From contig NZ_JAPSMC010000016.1 in the NCBI RefSeq assembly GCF_026847645.1, forward strand, positions 1 to 56,490: a stretch of 56,490 nt of DNA, written 5' to 3'. The position numbers and the translations under genes are program-made. Each line of letters begins with the position of its first letter. Positions within the stretch are counted from its first letter, which is position 1. This DNA is from Anoxybacillus sp. J5B_2022 (GTDB lineage: Bacteria; Bacillota; Bacilli; Bacillales; Anoxybacillaceae). This document shows positions 33,291 to 42,314 of the stretch, one piece after another. A model generated the notes under the pieces. The model searched no databases. It was given only the letters and a program-made list of their open reading frames with translations, and had not been told where the DNA came from.

Positions 33291-36200
33291 TTATTCTTTT
33301 GTTACCGCTTCTTCTTCTTTTTCTGATACGATGCCAACTGTCATTGCATCAGCTGATTGCACATCGTCATCGTCATCGAAGTTTTCCATGCTAATTTCTT
33401 TCTCGTCGCTAGAAAGAATCGTGACATCCATCCCTAAGCTTTGCAGCTCTTTAATCAATACTTTAAATGATTCCGGAACTCCAGGTTCTGGAACATTTTC
33501 GCCTTTGACAATCGCTTCGTATGTTTTCACACGACCGACGACGTCGTCTGATTTGACGGTCAAAATTTCTTGCAATGTATATGCTGCGCCGTATGCTTCG
33601 AGCGCCCATACCTCCATCTCACCGAAACGCTGACCACCGAATTGCGCTTTACCGCCAAGCGGCTGTTGCGTCACAAGTGAGTACGGTCCTGTCGAACGAG
33701 CATGAAGTTTATCGTCTACCATGTGCGCCAGTTTGATCATATACATAATCCCGACCGATACACGGTTATCAAACGGCTCACCTGTCCGACCGTCGTATAG
33801 AACGGTTTTGGCATCACGAGCCATCCCAGCTTCTTCTAAAATTGCCCATACATCTTCTTCACGAGCGCCATCGAATACCGGAGAAGCGACATGAAGGCCA
33901 AGCTTCTTCGCTGCCATACCAAGGTGCAGCTCGAGCACCTGTCCGATGTTCATCCGCGACGGAACGCCTAATGGGTTTAACATGATATCAACTGGCGTAC
34001 CATCTGGCAAGAACGGCATATCTTCTTCCGGAAGGATTCTTGAGATAACCCCTTTATTCCCGTGGCGACCAGCCATTTTATCGCCTTCGGAAATTTTCCG
34101 CTTTTGCACGATGTATACACGCACAAGTTGGTTCACGCCAGGAGGAAGCTCATCTCCGTCCTCACGGTTAAAGACTTTTACATCCAACACGATTCCGCCG
34201 CCACCGTGCGGTACACGAAGCGACGTATCCCGCACTTCGCGAGCTTTTTCACCAAAGATTGCATGCAATAGACGCTCTTCTGCCGTTAGCTCCGTGACTC
34301 CTTTCGGTGTTACTTTGCCGACAAGCAAGTCGCCGTCTTTCACTTCCGCACCGATGCGCACAATTCCACGTTCGTCCAAGTTGCGTAGTGCGTCTTCCCC
34401 AACGTTCGGGATATCACGTGTAATTTCTTCTGGTCCAAGTTTTGTGTCGCGTGATTCAGATTCGTATTCTTCAATATGAATCGATGTGTAAACATCGTCT
34501 TTGACAAGACGCTCGCTCATAATAATGGCATCTTCGTAGTTGTAGCCGTCCCATGTCATGAAGGCAACAAGCACATTACGGCCGAGTGCGAGTTCGCCTT
34601 TTTCCATGGAAGGACCGTCCGCAAGAATTTCACCTTTTTCCACGATATCGCCTTTTTTCACGATCGGGCGTTGGTTGTAACACGTTCCTTGGTTAGAGCG
34701 AACGAATTTCAGGAGGCGGTATTTATCAAGATCGCCTTTTACTTCTTTGCCATCGACTTCAATTAAGCGGCGAACCCAAATTTCTTTCGCTTCCACCCGC
34801 TCGACAATTCCGCGATGCTTGCAAATGACTGCTGCTCCAGAGTCTTTCGCCGACACATATTCCATTCCTGTTCCGACAATCGGCGCTTCTGGTTGCAATA
34901 ACGGAACAGCTTGGCGCTGCATGTTCGCTCCCATGAGCGCGCGGTTCGAGTCGTCGTTTTCTAAGAATGGGATGCACGCAGTCGCCGCTGATACGACTTG
35001 TTTTGGCGATACGTCCATATAGTCGACGCGGTCGCGTTTTACGACGATGTTTTCTCCGCGGAAACGCGCCACAATATCTTCATCCAAGAACGTGCCATCT
35101 TCCGCAATTCGTGCGTTTGCTTGTGCAACCACGTAATTGTCTTCTTCATCTGCCGTTAAATAGTCAATGCGGTTTGTCACTTTTCCCGTTTCAGGATCGA
35201 CGCGACGGTACGGTGTTTCAATAAATCCAAATTTGTTTACTTTCGCATATGTCGAAAGCGAGTTAATTAACCCGATGTTCGGACCTTCCGGCGTTTCAAT
35301 CGGACACATGCGTCCATAATGAGAATAGTGAACGTCACGAACTTCAAAGCCCGCGCGTTCGCGAGTCAAACCGCCTGGTCCTAGCGCAGAAAGACGACGT
35401 TTATGCGTTAATTCTGCAAGCGGGTTCGTTTGGTCCATAAACTGCGAAAGCTGAGAGCTTCCGAAAAACTCTTTAATTGCCGCGATCACCGGTCGAATAT
35501 TAATCAACTGTTGTGGTGTGATCGTATTCGTATCTTGAATCGACATGCGCTCACGAACAACGCGTTCCATGCGCGATAAACCGATGCGGAATTGGTTTTG
35601 CAACAACTCGCCGACCGAACGAAGGCGACGGTTGCCTAGATGGTCGATATCATCTGTATCGCCTACTCCGTGAAGAAGGTTAAAGAAGTAGCTGATCGAG
35701 GCGATGATATCGCTCGGTGTAATGTGTTTGACGTCTTCCGCAATGTATCCGTTGCCAATGACATGGATCACTTGCTCGCCTTCCGGATCATTCGGCGCAT
35801 AAATTTTAATCGATTGCAACGTAAACTCTTCATCTATTACACCACCGGCAGGCTTATATGTACGAAAGCCAATGCCGTTTTCTAAATAAGGCAAAATCCG
35901 GTCTAACGTCCGGCGATCAATCAGCGCTCCCTTTTCGGCAATAATTTCGCCTGTTTCAGGGTGGACGAGCGTTTCTGCAAGACGTTGATTGAAAAGTCGA
36001 TTTTTAATGTGGAGTTTTTTGTTAATTTTATAACGTCCTACGCTTGCTAAATCATAACGTTTCGGATCAAAGAAACGAGAAATCAACAAACTTTTGGCGT
36101 TTTCCACTGTCGGTGGCTCGCCCGGACGCAAGCGTTCGTAAATTTCAAGCAACGCTTTTTCTGTGCTTTCTGTATTGTCTTTTTCTAACGTGTTGCGAAG

Positions 36201-36848
36201 ATATTCGTTTTCACCGATTACATCAATAATTTCTTGGTCAGAGCCGAATCCAAGCGCACGTAAAAGGACGGTAACAGGCAATTTGCGGGTGCGGTCAATG
36301 CGAACGTATACAACATCTTTCGCATCCGTTTCATACTCTAGCCATGCGCCGCGGTTCGGAATGACAGTCGCGGAAAATCCACGTTTCCCGTTTTTATCTA
36401 TTTTTCCGCTATAATATACGCTCGGGGAGCGGACAAGCTGAGAAACAATGACACGTTCTGCACCGTTGATGATGAACGTCCCCGTTTCCGTCATGAGAGG
36501 GAAGTCTCCCATGAATACATCTTGTTCTTTCACTTCGCCTGTTTCTTTATTAATTAGGCGTACTTTCACGCGAAGCGGTGCTGCATATGTCACATCGCGT
36601 TCTTTTGATTCTTCCACCGAATATTTCGGTTCCCCCAGACTATAATCAACAAATTCAAGGGAAAGATTTCCGGAAAAGTCTTCGATCGGAGAAATTTCTT
36701 TGAACATTTCTCTCAGACCTTCATCAAGAAACCATTGGTAAGAGGAGGTCTGAATTTCGATAAGGTTTGGTAACTCGAGTACTTCACTGATACGCGCGTA
36801 ACTTCTTCGTTGGCGGTGTCGTCCATATTGAACTAGTTGACCTGTCAA
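33291..36848 (-). CDS. rpoB: DNA-directed RNA polymerase subunit beta
   Basis: Beta forms the other half of the catalytic cleft. I start at the TTG 36848, giving [20 protein letters not shown] as in B. subtilis, because GGGGTGA lies five bases before it; the GTG at 36857 overlaps that site. Of 1185 residues, the rifampicin region [20 protein letters not shown] followed by [10 protein letters not shown] is wild type. Other landmarks are the [20 protein letters not shown] segment, [19 protein letters not shown], and an acidic tail ending VTKE. Leader hairpins upstream suggest regulation separate from rplJ-rplL. Confidence 0.98.
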   Translation of the reverse strand: MTGQLVQYGRHRQRRSYARISEVLELPNLIEIQTSSYQWFLDEGLREMFKEISPIEDFSGNLSLEFVDYSLGEPKYSVEESKERDVTYAAPLRVKVRLINKETGEVKEQDVFMGDFPLMTETGTFIINGAERVIVSQLVRSPSVYYSGKIDKNGKRGFSATVIPNRGAWLEYETDAKDVVYVRIDRTRKLPVTVLLRALGFGSDQEIIDVIGENEYLRNTLEKDNTESTEKALLEIYERLRPGEPPTVENAKSLLISRFFDPKRYDLASVGRYKINKKLHIKNRLFNQRLAETLVHPETGEIIAEKGALIDRRTLDRILPYLENGIGFRTYKPAGGVIDEEFTLQSIKIYAPNDPEGEQVIHVIGNGYIAEDVKHITPSDIIASISYFFNLLHGVGDTDDIDHLGNRRLRSVGELLQNQFRIGLSRMERVVRERMSIQDTNTITPQQLINIRPVIAAIKEFFGSSQLSQFMDQTNPLAELTHKRRLSALGPGGLTRERAGFEVRDVHYSHYGRMCPIETPEGPNIGLINSLSTYAKVNKFGFIETPYRRVDPETGKVTNRIDYLTADEEDNYVVAQANARIAEDGTFLDEDIVARFRGENIVVKRDRVDYMDVSPKQVVSAATACIPFLENDDSNRALMGANMQRQAVPLLQPEAPIVGTGMEYVSAKDSGAAVICKHRGIVERVEAKEIWVRRLIEVDGKEVKGDLDKYRLLKFVRSNQGTCYNQRPIVKKGDIVEKGEILADGPSMEKGELALGRNVLVAFMTWDGYNYEDAIIMSERLVKDDVYTSIHIEEYESESRDTKLGPEEITRDIPNVGEDALRNLDERGIVRIGAEVKDGDLLVGKVTPKGVTELTAEERLLHAIFGEKAREVRDTSLRVPHGGGGIVLDVKVFNREDGDELPPGVNQLVRVYIVQKRKISEGDKMAGRHGNKGVISRILPEEDMPFLPDGTPVDIMLNPLGVPSRMNIGQVLELHLGMAAKKLGLHVASPVFDGAREEDVWAILEEAGMARDAKTVLYDGRTGEPFDNRVSVGIMYMIKLAHMVDDKLHARSTGPYSLVTQQPLGGKAQFGGQRFGEMEVWALEAYGAAYTLQEILTVKSDDVVGRVKTYEAIVKGENVPEPGVPESFKVLIKELQSLGMDVTILSSDEKEISMENFDDDDDVQSADAMTVGIVSEKEEEAVTKE

Positions 36849-36886
36849 CTGATTCACCCCTCAAATTCAAGCATTGATGAAAATAG

Positions 36887-36920
36887 AAGGCAGCTTTTCT
36901 AAACAAGAAATATTTGCCTT
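36887..36920 (-). promoter_or_regulatory. Second leader hairpin close to rpoB
   Basis: AAGGCA (36887-36892) pairs with TGCCTT (36915-36920) and encloses a smaller TTTCT/AGAAA stem. It lies about 40 bases before the rpoB start. Role unknown. Confidence 0.4.
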
Positions 36921-36930
36921 ACTATCAGAC

Positions 36931-36963
36931 AAAAGAAAAATGGTTTCTATAATAAGAAAACCA
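36931..36963 (-). terminator. Attenuator-like terminator in the rpoB leader
   Basis: On the minus strand TGGTTTTCT and AGAAACCA (36941-36963) pair with one bulge around TATTAT, followed by TTTTTCTTTT. It lies between ybxB and rpoB and could end part of the upstream transcripts, setting the ratio of L7/L12 to polymerase. Confidence 0.6.
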
Positions 36964-37053
36964 CATTTTCACCTATTTATTGATTTTATAATTTTTCCCA
37001 TCGAAAATAAAATTATACATCGAATAACCGAATAAGGTTACATATTTGGCATT

Positions 37054-37686
37054 TTATAATGCTATCATAGGTAAAAAAAACTGTCCATCTTTTTTTGCCT
37101 TTATGATATAATACCCTTTTTTCTTTGCCACCACTTCTACGTCTGTAAACAATGATTGCAGTTTTTCCAACGCAGACGGCGCCCCTTGCTTCTTTTGGAT
37201 GACGACCCACAATTCCCCTTGTGGAAGAAGGTGGTGCACACTTTGTTCAAAAATCGAATAAACGATCTTTTTCCCCGCGCGAATCGGTGGATTCGTTAAA
37301 ATCGCAGCGAACGTTTTATCTCCTACGTTTCCAAATAAATCACTTTCATAAACAACCGCGTTACTGATCCGGTTGATTTGTTTATTTTTGTTCGCTAATT
37401 CAATTGCTCGTTCGTTAATATCGATCATTTCCACTTGACGGTTCGGAAACGACTTAGCCACTGCCAACCCAATCGGCCCGTAGCCGCAACCGACATCTAA
37501 AATAGCGCCATCGATCGCTGGCTCTGCAAATGTTTCGATTAATAGCCGTGAACCGAAATCAACTTCTCGCTTAGAAAAAACACCGTTGTCGGTTGTAAAC
37601 GTCAGTTCATTTCCTCTTAATGTAAAGTTCCATGTTTGCGGGTTATGTGAAGAAGAAGGCGTTTTGGAATAATAATGTTCACTCAA
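37054..37686 (-). CDS. ybxB: RsmC-like class I methyltransferase YbxB
   Basis: A 210-residue SAM-dependent methyltransferase of the RsmC/RlmG group (MTS domain), probably modifying rRNA guanine, as inferred from family. Motif I is LDVGCGYGPIGL, and the catalytic NPPIRAGKK follows at the usual distance. The TTG at 37686 (SEHYYSKTPSSSHNP) is chosen for the GGGTGA five bases upstream; the ATG two codons earlier would overlap it. The gene sits between rplL and rpoB as in B. subtilis. The C-terminal extension DGQFFLPMIAL after KAKK appears longer than the B. subtilis protein. Confidence 0.9.
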   Translation of the reverse strand: MSEHYYSKTPSSSHNPQTWNFTLRGNELTFTTDNGVFSKREVDFGSRLLIETFAEPAIDGAILDVGCGYGPIGLAVAKSFPNRQVEMIDINERAIELANKNKQINRISNAVVYESDLFGNVGDKTFAAILTNPPIRAGKKIVYSIFEQSVHHLLPQGELWVVIQKKQGAPSALEKLQSLFTDVEVVAKKKGYYIIKAKKDGQFFLPMIAL

Positions 37687-37735
37687 TGACATCACCCTTT
37701 CCTTTTTTATCATCGTACCCAATTTTCAATAATAG

Positions 37736-37762
37736 TAAAAAAGCCCGCTATAATTAGCGAGC
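37736..37762 (-). terminator. Terminator of rplJ-rplL
   Basis: GCCCGCTA (37743-37750) pairs with TAGCGAGC (37755-37762), with one G-U on the RNA, followed by TTTTTT on the minus strand. It lies about 20 bases after rplL. ybxB starts downstream, so the terminator should be partial or ybxB rarely transcribed. Confidence 0.85.
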
Positions 37763-37781
37763 TTTTTTCGTCTAGGCGAGA

Positions 37782-38150
37782 TTACTTCACTTCTACGCTA
37801 GCGCCAGCTTCTTCAAGTTTAGCTTTGATTTCTTCAGCTTCTTCTTTAGAAACGCCTTCTTTAACTGGCTTTGGAGTGTTGTCTACTAAATCTTTTGCTT
37901 CTTTTAAGCCGAGGCCAGTAAGTTCACGCACAACTTTGATAACTTTGATTTTTTGTGCGCCGCCATCTGTAAGGATAACATCGAATTCTGTTTTTTCCGC
38001 AACAGCTTCGCCGCCAGCAGCAGCACCGCCAGCAACTACTACAGGAGCAGCAGCAGTTACACCGAACTCTTCTTCAATTGCTTTTACTAAGTCGTTTAAT
38101 TCTAAAACAGTCATATTCTTAACCGCTTCAATGATTTGTTCTTTAGTCAT
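37782..38150 (-). CDS. rplL: 50S ribosomal protein L7/L12
   Basis: The stalk protein that recruits translational GTPases, present in several copies per ribosome. The 122 residues consist of an N-terminal dimerisation helix ([20 protein letters not shown]), an Ala/Gly hinge (about 38-50) and a C-terminal domain with [20 protein letters not shown]. It is 59 bases after rplJ. Confidence 0.98.
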   Translation of the reverse strand: MTKEQIIEAVKNMTVLELNDLVKAIEEEFGVTAAAPVVVAGGAAAGGEAVAEKTEFDVILTDGGAQKIKVIKVVRELTGLGLKEAKDLVDNTPKPVKEGVSKEEAEEIKAKLEEAGASVEVK

Positions 38151-38209
38151 TGTAATATTCCTCCCTTAATATGATTTTCCATTGTAGTGAAAGTTAAAAT
38201 CCAGACGCT

Positions 38210-38710
38210 TTATGCACCTTGTTCTTCTTTCTTCTCAGCAACTGCTTTTGTAACAAGCGCGAAGTTGCGGATTGGTGCTTGAAGAACGCTAAGCAACATA
38301 GAAAGCAAGCCTTCGCGAGAAGGAAGGTTTGCAAGTGCTTTTACTTCCTCGACCGTCGCAACGTTTCCTTCGATGACACCTGCTTTAATTTCTAATGCTT
38401 CGTGCGTTTTTGCGAAGTCATTTAAAATTTTCGCAGGCGCAACCACATCATCGTTGCTGAACGCGATCGCATTTGGTCCTGTAAGCACTTCGTCTAATCC
38501 TTCTAACCCAACTTCTGCAAGCGCACGGCGAGTTAACGTGTTTTTGTACACTTTGAACTCGATGCCTGCTTCACGAAGCTGTTTGCGGAGCTCTGTTACT
38601 TCCGCCACGTTTAGACCGCGATAGTCTACGATGATTGTCGATTTGCTTGCGCGGAATTTATCAGCAATTTCCGCTACCACTTGCTTTTTGAGTTCGATTG
38701 CGCTGCTCAT
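38210..38710 (-). CDS. rplJ: 50S ribosomal protein L10
   Basis: L10 anchors L7/L12 dimers to the 23S rRNA stalk base. The 166-residue protein has the RNA-binding domain ([31 protein letters not shown]) and a C-terminal helix for L7/L12 that ends EKKEEQGA. In Bacilli it also binds the L10 leader upstream, which contains a terminator here. Confidence 0.98.
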   Translation of the reverse strand: MSSAIELKKQVVAEIADKFRASKSTIIVDYRGLNVAEVTELRKQLREAGIEFKVYKNTLTRRALAEVGLEGLDEVLTGPNAIAFSNDDVVAPAKILNDFAKTHEALEIKAGVIEGNVATVEEVKALANLPSREGLLSMLLSVLQAPIRNFALVTKAVAEKKEEQGA

Positions 38711-38906
38711 CCTTACACCTCCTGTAGATCATAAAAATCCGACACCACTTATACCGCAAAAAACCTCCATGCCAACGTAGACATGGAGGTACCTTAAAAG
38801 CGCCTATATACGGCACTTTTTCTATTTCAGTAACACCTCGGTAGGAAATTAAGCTCTTTAGGAGCACCTACTGTCTACGGTACAAATGATATTCGTTTTT
38901 CAAACA
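38711..38906 (-). promoter_or_regulatory. L10 leader with internal terminator
   Basis: The leader of rplJ has a GTAGACAGTAGGTGC segment complementary in parts to CCTACCGAGG, and then an intrinsic terminator: ACCTCCATG (38763-38771) with CATGGAGGT (38782-38790) followed by six T. This is the layout of the L10 leader family, in which L10(L12)4 binding favours termination. Assignment rests on position and architecture. Confidence 0.75.
38758..38790 (-). terminator. Regulated terminator inside the L10 leader
   Basis: A perfect 9-bp stem ACCTCCATG/CATGGAGGT with a GTCTACGTTGG loop, then TTTTTT on the minus strand. It is 48 bases before the rplJ start, so it must be overridden for rplJ-rplL expression. 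Confidence 0.85.
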
Positions 38907-38912
38907 ATGTAT

Positions 38913-38941
38913 ATCATACTAAACGGAACTTAAAAAGTCAA
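38913..38941 (-). promoter_or_regulatory. Promoter of rplJ-rplL
   Basis: TTGACT (38936-38941), 17-bp spacer and TATGAT (38913-38918) on the minus strand, directly after the rplA stop. Predicted start near 38906. Confidence 0.75.
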
Positions 38942-38945
38942 CCGT

Positions 38946-39647
38946 TTATCGTGCTACAGCAAATGTTGAAGGATCTACTTTAATTCCAGGTCCCATTGTC
39001 GAAGTAACCGTTACGTTTTTCACGTACGTACCTTTCGCTGCAGCTGGTTTTACTTTTAAGATTGTTTCGTAAATCGTTGTGAAGTTGTCAACAAGCTTTT
39101 CGCTGTCAAATGAAATTTTTCCGATTGGAACGTGGATGTTACCTGCCTTATCAACGCGGTATTCCACTTTACCAGCTTTGATTTCTTTTACAGCTTTTGC
39201 TACGTCAAACGTAACTGTACCTGTTTTCGGGTTTGGCATTAAGCCTTTAGGACCTAAAATACGACCTAATTTACCTACCTCACCCATCATGTCCGGAGTA
39301 GCAACGATGACATCAAAATCAAACCAACCTTGTTGGATTTTATTGATGTAATCCGTATCGCCAACATAATCAGCGCCTGCAGCTTCTGCTTCTTTCGCTT
39401 TTTCGCCTTTTGCAAATACGAGCACACGTTGTACTTTACCTGTACCGTGCGGCAATACAACAGCACCACGGATTTGTTGGTCTGCTTTCTTCGGATCTAC
39501 TCCTAAGCGGAACGCAACTTCAACCGTTGCATCAAATTTCGCGATGCTTGTTTTCTTTACAAGCTCGATTGCTTCTGTGACAGAGTACGCTTTAAAGCGG
39601 TCTACTAATTTCGCCGCTTCTACATATTTTTTTCCTCTTTTAGCCAT
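38946..39647 (-). CDS. rplA: 50S ribosomal protein L1
   Basis: L1 forms the mobile L1 stalk that moves deacylated tRNA through the E site, and in many bacteria represses its own mRNA. The 233-residue sequence starts [20 protein letters not shown] and has the signature [12 protein letters not shown] (here [12 protein letters not shown]), [19 protein letters not shown] and [16 protein letters not shown] candidate L1 site lies just before its ribosome site. Confidence 0.98.
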   Translation of the reverse strand: MAKRGKKYVEAAKLVDRFKAYSVTEAIELVKKTSIAKFDATVEVAFRLGVDPKKADQQIRGAVVLPHGTGKVQRVLVFAKGEKAKEAEAAGADYVGDTDYINKIQQGWFDFDVIVATPDMMGEVGKLGRILGPKGLMPNPKTGTVTFDVAKAVKEIKAGKVEYRVDKAGNIHVPIGKISFDSEKLVDNFTTIYETILKVKPAAAKGTYVKNVTVTSTMGPGIKVDPSTFAVAR

Positions 39648-39665
39648 TTGAATTTCCTCCTCATT

Positions 39666-39691
39666 GTGGTTTTAGCGGAATAACCTCCCAC
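39666..39691 (-). promoter_or_regulatory. Candidate L1-binding site before rplA
   Basis: A 26-base element: on the minus strand it begins GTGGGAGG and ends CTAAAACCAC, giving a GTGG/CCAC stem, an asymmetric internal loop and a short GG/CC upper stem. This is the shape of L1 targets in rRNA and mRNA. A very similar 26-base element lies before rplK. Confidence 0.6.
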
Positions 39692-39758
39692 GAATAAAGG
39701 TTGCGAAAAGGAACAAATCCTTGTAGTCGCAACCTTCCCTAGCCAGCTTATTGTCACA

Positions 39759-40184
39759 TTAGTCTTCGATAACAATGCCCATGCTGCGGGCTGTACCTTC
39801 AACCATGCGCATTGCAGCTTCAATGCTCGCTGCATTTAAGTCTGGCATTTTCGTCTCAGCAATCTCACGCACTTTGTCGCGTTTGATTGTCGCTACTTTA
39901 TTACGGTTTGGTTCGCCGGAACCTGACTCGATACCAGCTGCTTTTTTAAGTAATACAGCAGCAGGCGGAGTTTTCGTAATGAATGTAAATGAACGGTCCT
40001 CGTATACCGTAATTTCAACAGGAATGATCAAACCTGCTTGGTCAGCTGTACGAGCATTGAATTCTTTACAGAATCCCATAATGTTAACACCAGCTTGACC
40101 TAACGCTGGACCAACTGGTGGTGCCGGGTTCGCTTTACCTGCAGGGATTTGTAGCTTCACGACTTTGATTACTTTTTTAGCCAC
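39759..40184 (-). CDS. rplK: 50S ribosomal protein L11
   Basis: L11 sits at the GTPase-associated centre and is needed for RelA/Rel activation by uncharged tRNA. The 141-residue product [20 protein letters not shown] begins at a GTG (40184), supported by GGAGG about ten bases upstream; the earlier in-frame ATG would lie within that site. The thiostrepton region [20 protein letters not shown] is intact. Confidence 0.98.
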   Translation of the reverse strand: MAKKVIKVVKLQIPAGKANPAPPVGPALGQAGVNIMGFCKEFNARTADQAGLIIPVEITVYEDRSFTFITKTPPAAVLLKKAAGIESGSGEPNRNKVATIKRDKVREIAETKMPDLNAASIEAAMRMVEGTARSMGIVIED

Positions 40185-40440
40185 GAGACACACCTCCTTA
40201 AGTCCGTGATGTGGTATTAGGGATTTCCCCTCCCACTCGATTAGGTTACGAGCAAATGCAAGGGCGTAACCTCCCCCTGTTTTCTCCTAATTTCGGCATA
40301 GGAGAACGCTTCTCTATTCCGAAAGCTCCCTCATGACGCTTCCATAGCGTATAAGTTCATTGCTACGTGAATAGAAAATTGTATTTATCGGTTTATAAAC
40401 GGTTGAATGATATCAGCCTCTATCACGAGGTATACTGACT
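40185..40440 (-). promoter_or_regulatory. Long structured leader of rplK-rplA
   Basis: This 250-base leader has no gene. In transcription order it holds small stems CCTC/GAGG and ACGC/GCGT, an 8-bp stem TTCTCCTA/TAGGAGAA, an 8-bp stem AGGTTACG/CGTAACCT and finally the L1-type element at 40211-40236. No T-run follows any stem, so control is likely translational. Confidence 0.55.
40211..40236 (-). promoter_or_regulatory. Candidate L1-binding site before rplK
   Basis: On the minus strand the 26-base element begins GTGGGAGG and ends CTAATACCAC; the upper stem is GGG/CCC. It lies just upstream of the rplK ribosome site and matches the element before rplA in length and in all stem and loop positions apart from the inner helix. 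Confidence 0.65.
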
Positions 40441-40445
40441 ATAAA

Positions 40446-40474
40446 ATAGTATCACTTTTCCTTTTTGATTGCAA
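40446..40474 (-). promoter_or_regulatory. Promoter of rplK-rplA
   Basis: TTGCAA (40469-40474), 17-bp spacer and TACTAT (40446-40451) with TGA directly upstream, an extended -10. It lies just after the nusG stop. Confidence 0.7.
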
Positions 40475-40485
40475 GTTATTTCATC

Positions 40486-41019
40486 TTATATTTTTTCAAT
40501 TTGGGAAAAGTCTAGTTCGACCGGCGTTTCGCGCCCGAACATATTGACATGAACTTTCACTTTCCGTTTATCCATATCAAATTCTTCAATCGTGCCTGTG
40601 AAATTAGTAAACGGTCCTTCTTTCACTCGCACCGTTTCTTTCAATTCATAATCAAAGTCAATCTCTGTTAACGACACGCCCATGCGTTTTAAAATAACGT
40701 GAACTTCTTCCTCAAGAAGCGGCGTCGGCTTCGATCCTGCTCCGCTCGATCCGACAAATCCTGTAACCCCTGGCGTGTTCCGTACGACGTACCACGAATC
40801 GTCCGTCATGATCATTTCGACTAATACATATCCTGGAAATACTTTTCGTTTCGTTACTTTTTTCTTTCCGTTTTTCATATCCGTTTCTTCTTCTTCCGGA
40901 ACAACCACTCGAAAAATTTTATCTTGCATCCCCATTGATTCCACTCTTTTTTCCAAGTTGGCTTTTACTTTATTTTCATATCCTGAATACGTATGAATGA
41001 CATACCAGTTTTTCTCCAT
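40486..41019 (-). CDS. nusG: Transcription termination/antitermination factor NusG
   Basis: NusG binds the polymerase clamp, controls pausing, and links transcription to translation. The 177-residue protein has the NGN domain (MEKNWYVIHTYSGYENKVKA, RKVFPGYVLVEM) and a C-terminal KOW domain (VRVKEGPFTNFTGTIEEFD). The ATG at 41019 is the family start, but the only good ribosome site, GGGAGGGAAGGA, ends 17 bases before it; a GGAC/GTCC stem between them could shorten that distance. It follows secE with a promoter and terminator in between. Confidence 0.97.
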   Translation of the reverse strand: MEKNWYVIHTYSGYENKVKANLEKRVESMGMQDKIFRVVVPEEEETDMKNGKKKVTKRKVFPGYVLVEMIMTDDSWYVVRNTPGVTGFVGSSGAGSKPTPLLEEEVHVILKRMGVSLTEIDFDYELKETVRVKEGPFTNFTGTIEEFDMDKRKVKVHVNMFGRETPVELDFSQIEKI

Positions 41020-41070
41020 CAGCTGGGACTTAAACGTCCTTCCCTCCCTAGACAACATTTTATAAACAAA

Positions 41071-41092
41071 ACAAAAACCCGTTTCCGGGCTT
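41071..41092 (-). terminator. Terminator/attenuator between secE and nusG
   Basis: On the minus strand AAGCCCG and CGGGTTT close a GAAA tetraloop (41075-41092), followed by TTGTTTTG after five T. It lies downstream of a promoter for nusG, so it can act on both secE and nusG transcripts. Confidence 0.75.
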
Positions 41093-41117
41093 TCGATCGT
41101 CTACCTTATTCTCTTTC

Positions 41118-41148
41118 ATTATACCATACGAAAATGATCGTTATTCAA
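41118..41148 (-). promoter_or_regulatory. Candidate extended -10 promoter of nusG
   Basis: TATAAT (41118-41123) preceded by TGG is a perfect extended -10; TTGAAT (41143-41148) lies 19 bp upstream and overlaps the secE stop. Confidence 0.65.
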
Positions 41149-41323
41149 GCACAAAACGAATTAAAGAAGAAATTCCTAGATCGACAACAGCGAAAAAGAC
41201 AGTCATAAACGCAACAGTGGCTAATACTGTAATCGTATAGTTCACTAATTCTTTACGTTTTGGCCAACTGACCCGTTTCATTTCCCGTGCGACTTCATTA
41301 AAAAATTTCACGACTCGTTGCAT
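41141..41323 (-). CDS. secE: Protein translocase subunit SecE
   Basis: SecE is the clamp that holds SecY together. The 60-residue single-span form begins MQRVVKFFNEVAREMKRVSW, with the amphipathic KRVSWPKRKEL motif, and has one transmembrane helix. I start at the ATG 41323 with GGAGG eight bases upstream. It follows rpmGB by about 50 bases. Confidence 0.96.
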   Translation of the reverse strand: MQRVVKFFNEVAREMKRVSWPKRKELVNYTITVLATVAFMTVFFAVVDLGISSLIRFVLE

Positions 41324-41373
41324 GATAGTAACCTCCAACTACTTCGAGCTGCCTATACTTTCTATTCCCGTTT

Positions 41374-41523
41374 TTACTTCGTTTCACGGTGGAGTGTATG
41401 GTCATTGCATACTTTACAAAATTTCTTCATCTCCAAGCGCTCTTGAGTAGCAACGACATTTTTCATCGTCGAGTAATTGCGGCTGTTGCATTGACTGCAA
41501 GCTAGTACTACTTTTTTGCGCAT
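41374..41523 (-). CDS. rpmGB: 50S ribosomal protein L33, zinc-binding form
   Basis: A 49-residue protein, [20 protein letters not shown] continuing to HTLHRETK, with ATG at 41521-41523 and TAA at 41374-41376. Two CXXC pairs (CSQC and CKVC) make it a zinc-binding L33. It is the first gene before secE, the position of rpmGB in B. subtilis; the symbol is given by that synteny. Confidence 0.93.
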   Translation of the reverse strand: MRKKVVLACSQCNSRNYSTMKNVVATQERLEMKKFCKVCNDHTLHRETK

Positions 41524-41556
41524 CGCTGTCCCACCGTTCTACAAGATGTCCATAAA

Positions 41557-41585
41557 AATTTATCATACCAATATTTCGCTGTCAA
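41557..41585 (-). promoter_or_regulatory. Promoter of rpmGB-secE
   Basis: TTGACA (41580-41585), 17-bp spacer and TAAATT (41557-41562) with an upstream TGA, an extended -10. It lies just after sigH. Confidence 0.6.
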
Positions 41586-41595
41586 TGACTTCATA

Positions 41596-42246
41596 TTACA
41601 AACTGATCTCCCGAAGCTCTAAATACTTCTCTAACTTTCGTTTGACCCGCTGCAAAGCATTATCAATCGATTTGACGTGACGGTTGAGCTCTTCAGAAAT
41701 TTCTTGGTACGACCGGCCATCTAAATATAACACGAGAACTTTTCGTTCTAGATCGCTCAATAATTCGGCCATTTTGACTTCGATATCATCTACTTCTTCA
41801 CGGTTAATAATAAGCTCTTCTGGATCGGTTGCTTTCGCTCCCGAAATGACGTCCATTAATGTCCGATCTGATTCCTCATCATAAATCGGTTTGTCAAGGG
41901 AAACATAGGAGTTGAGCGGGATATGCTTTTGCCTCGTTGCCGTTTTGATGGCGGTAATCATTTGCCGTGTAATACACAATTCTGCAAACGCCTTAAACGA
42001 AGTCAGCTTGTCCTCTTTAAAATCACGGATCGCTTTATATAGCCCAATCATTCCTTCTTGAACGATATCCTCGCGATCTGCGCCTACTAAAAAATAAGAA
42101 CGCGCTTTCGCCCGCACGAAATTTTGATACTTATGAATTAAAAAATCCAGAGCATCGCTGTCCCCTTGATGAACACGTTCAACCAACTCTTCATCTTCCA
42201 ACTGCTCCAATTTTCTGTCGTGCTTACTTTTGAAGCCTTCGCCCAC
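41596..42246 (-). CDS. sigH: RNA polymerase sigma factor SigH
   Basis: SigH directs early sporulation, competence and transition-phase genes. The 216-residue protein has region 2 (DALDFLIHKYQNFVRAKARS, GADREDIVQEGMIGLYKAIR) and region 4 with SYQEISEELNRHVKSIDNAL. I use the GTG at 42246 because GGGGGG lies seven bases upstream; an in-frame ATG at 42294 has none and lies in the promoter. N-terminal residues differ from B. subtilis, the rest is very close. Confidence 0.96.
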   Translation of the reverse strand: MGEGFKSKHDRKLEQLEDEELVERVHQGDSDALDFLIHKYQNFVRAKARSYFLVGADREDIVQEGMIGLYKAIRDFKEDKLTSFKAFAELCITRQMITAIKTATRQKHIPLNSYVSLDKPIYDEESDRTLMDVISGAKATDPEELIINREEVDDIEVKMAELLSDLERKVLVLYLDGRSYQEISEELNRHVKSIDNALQRVKRKLEKYLELREISL

Positions 42247-42280
42247 GCCGATCCCCCCGACCGCACAAATCGCTAGAATT

Positions 42281-42310
42281 ATTATACAACACAAATTTTT
42301 ACAGCGTCAA
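42281..42310 (-). promoter_or_regulatory. SigA promoter of sigH
   Basis: TTGACG (42305-42310), 18-bp spacer and TATAAT (42281-42286) on the minus strand, right after the rae1 stop. In B. subtilis this promoter is repressed by AbrB; no AbrB site can be judged by eye. Confidence 0.75.
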
Positions 42311-42314
42311 CCAT

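Noticed and set aside
33946-34479. A 177-codon open frame on the plus strand inside rpoB
   Set aside because: Antisense to an intact, highly conserved gene and rich in Ser, Thr and Pro without any motif.
35374-35470. Rifampicin-resistance mutation in rpoB
   Set aside because: The segment [20 protein letters not shown] and what follows is the sensitive sequence.
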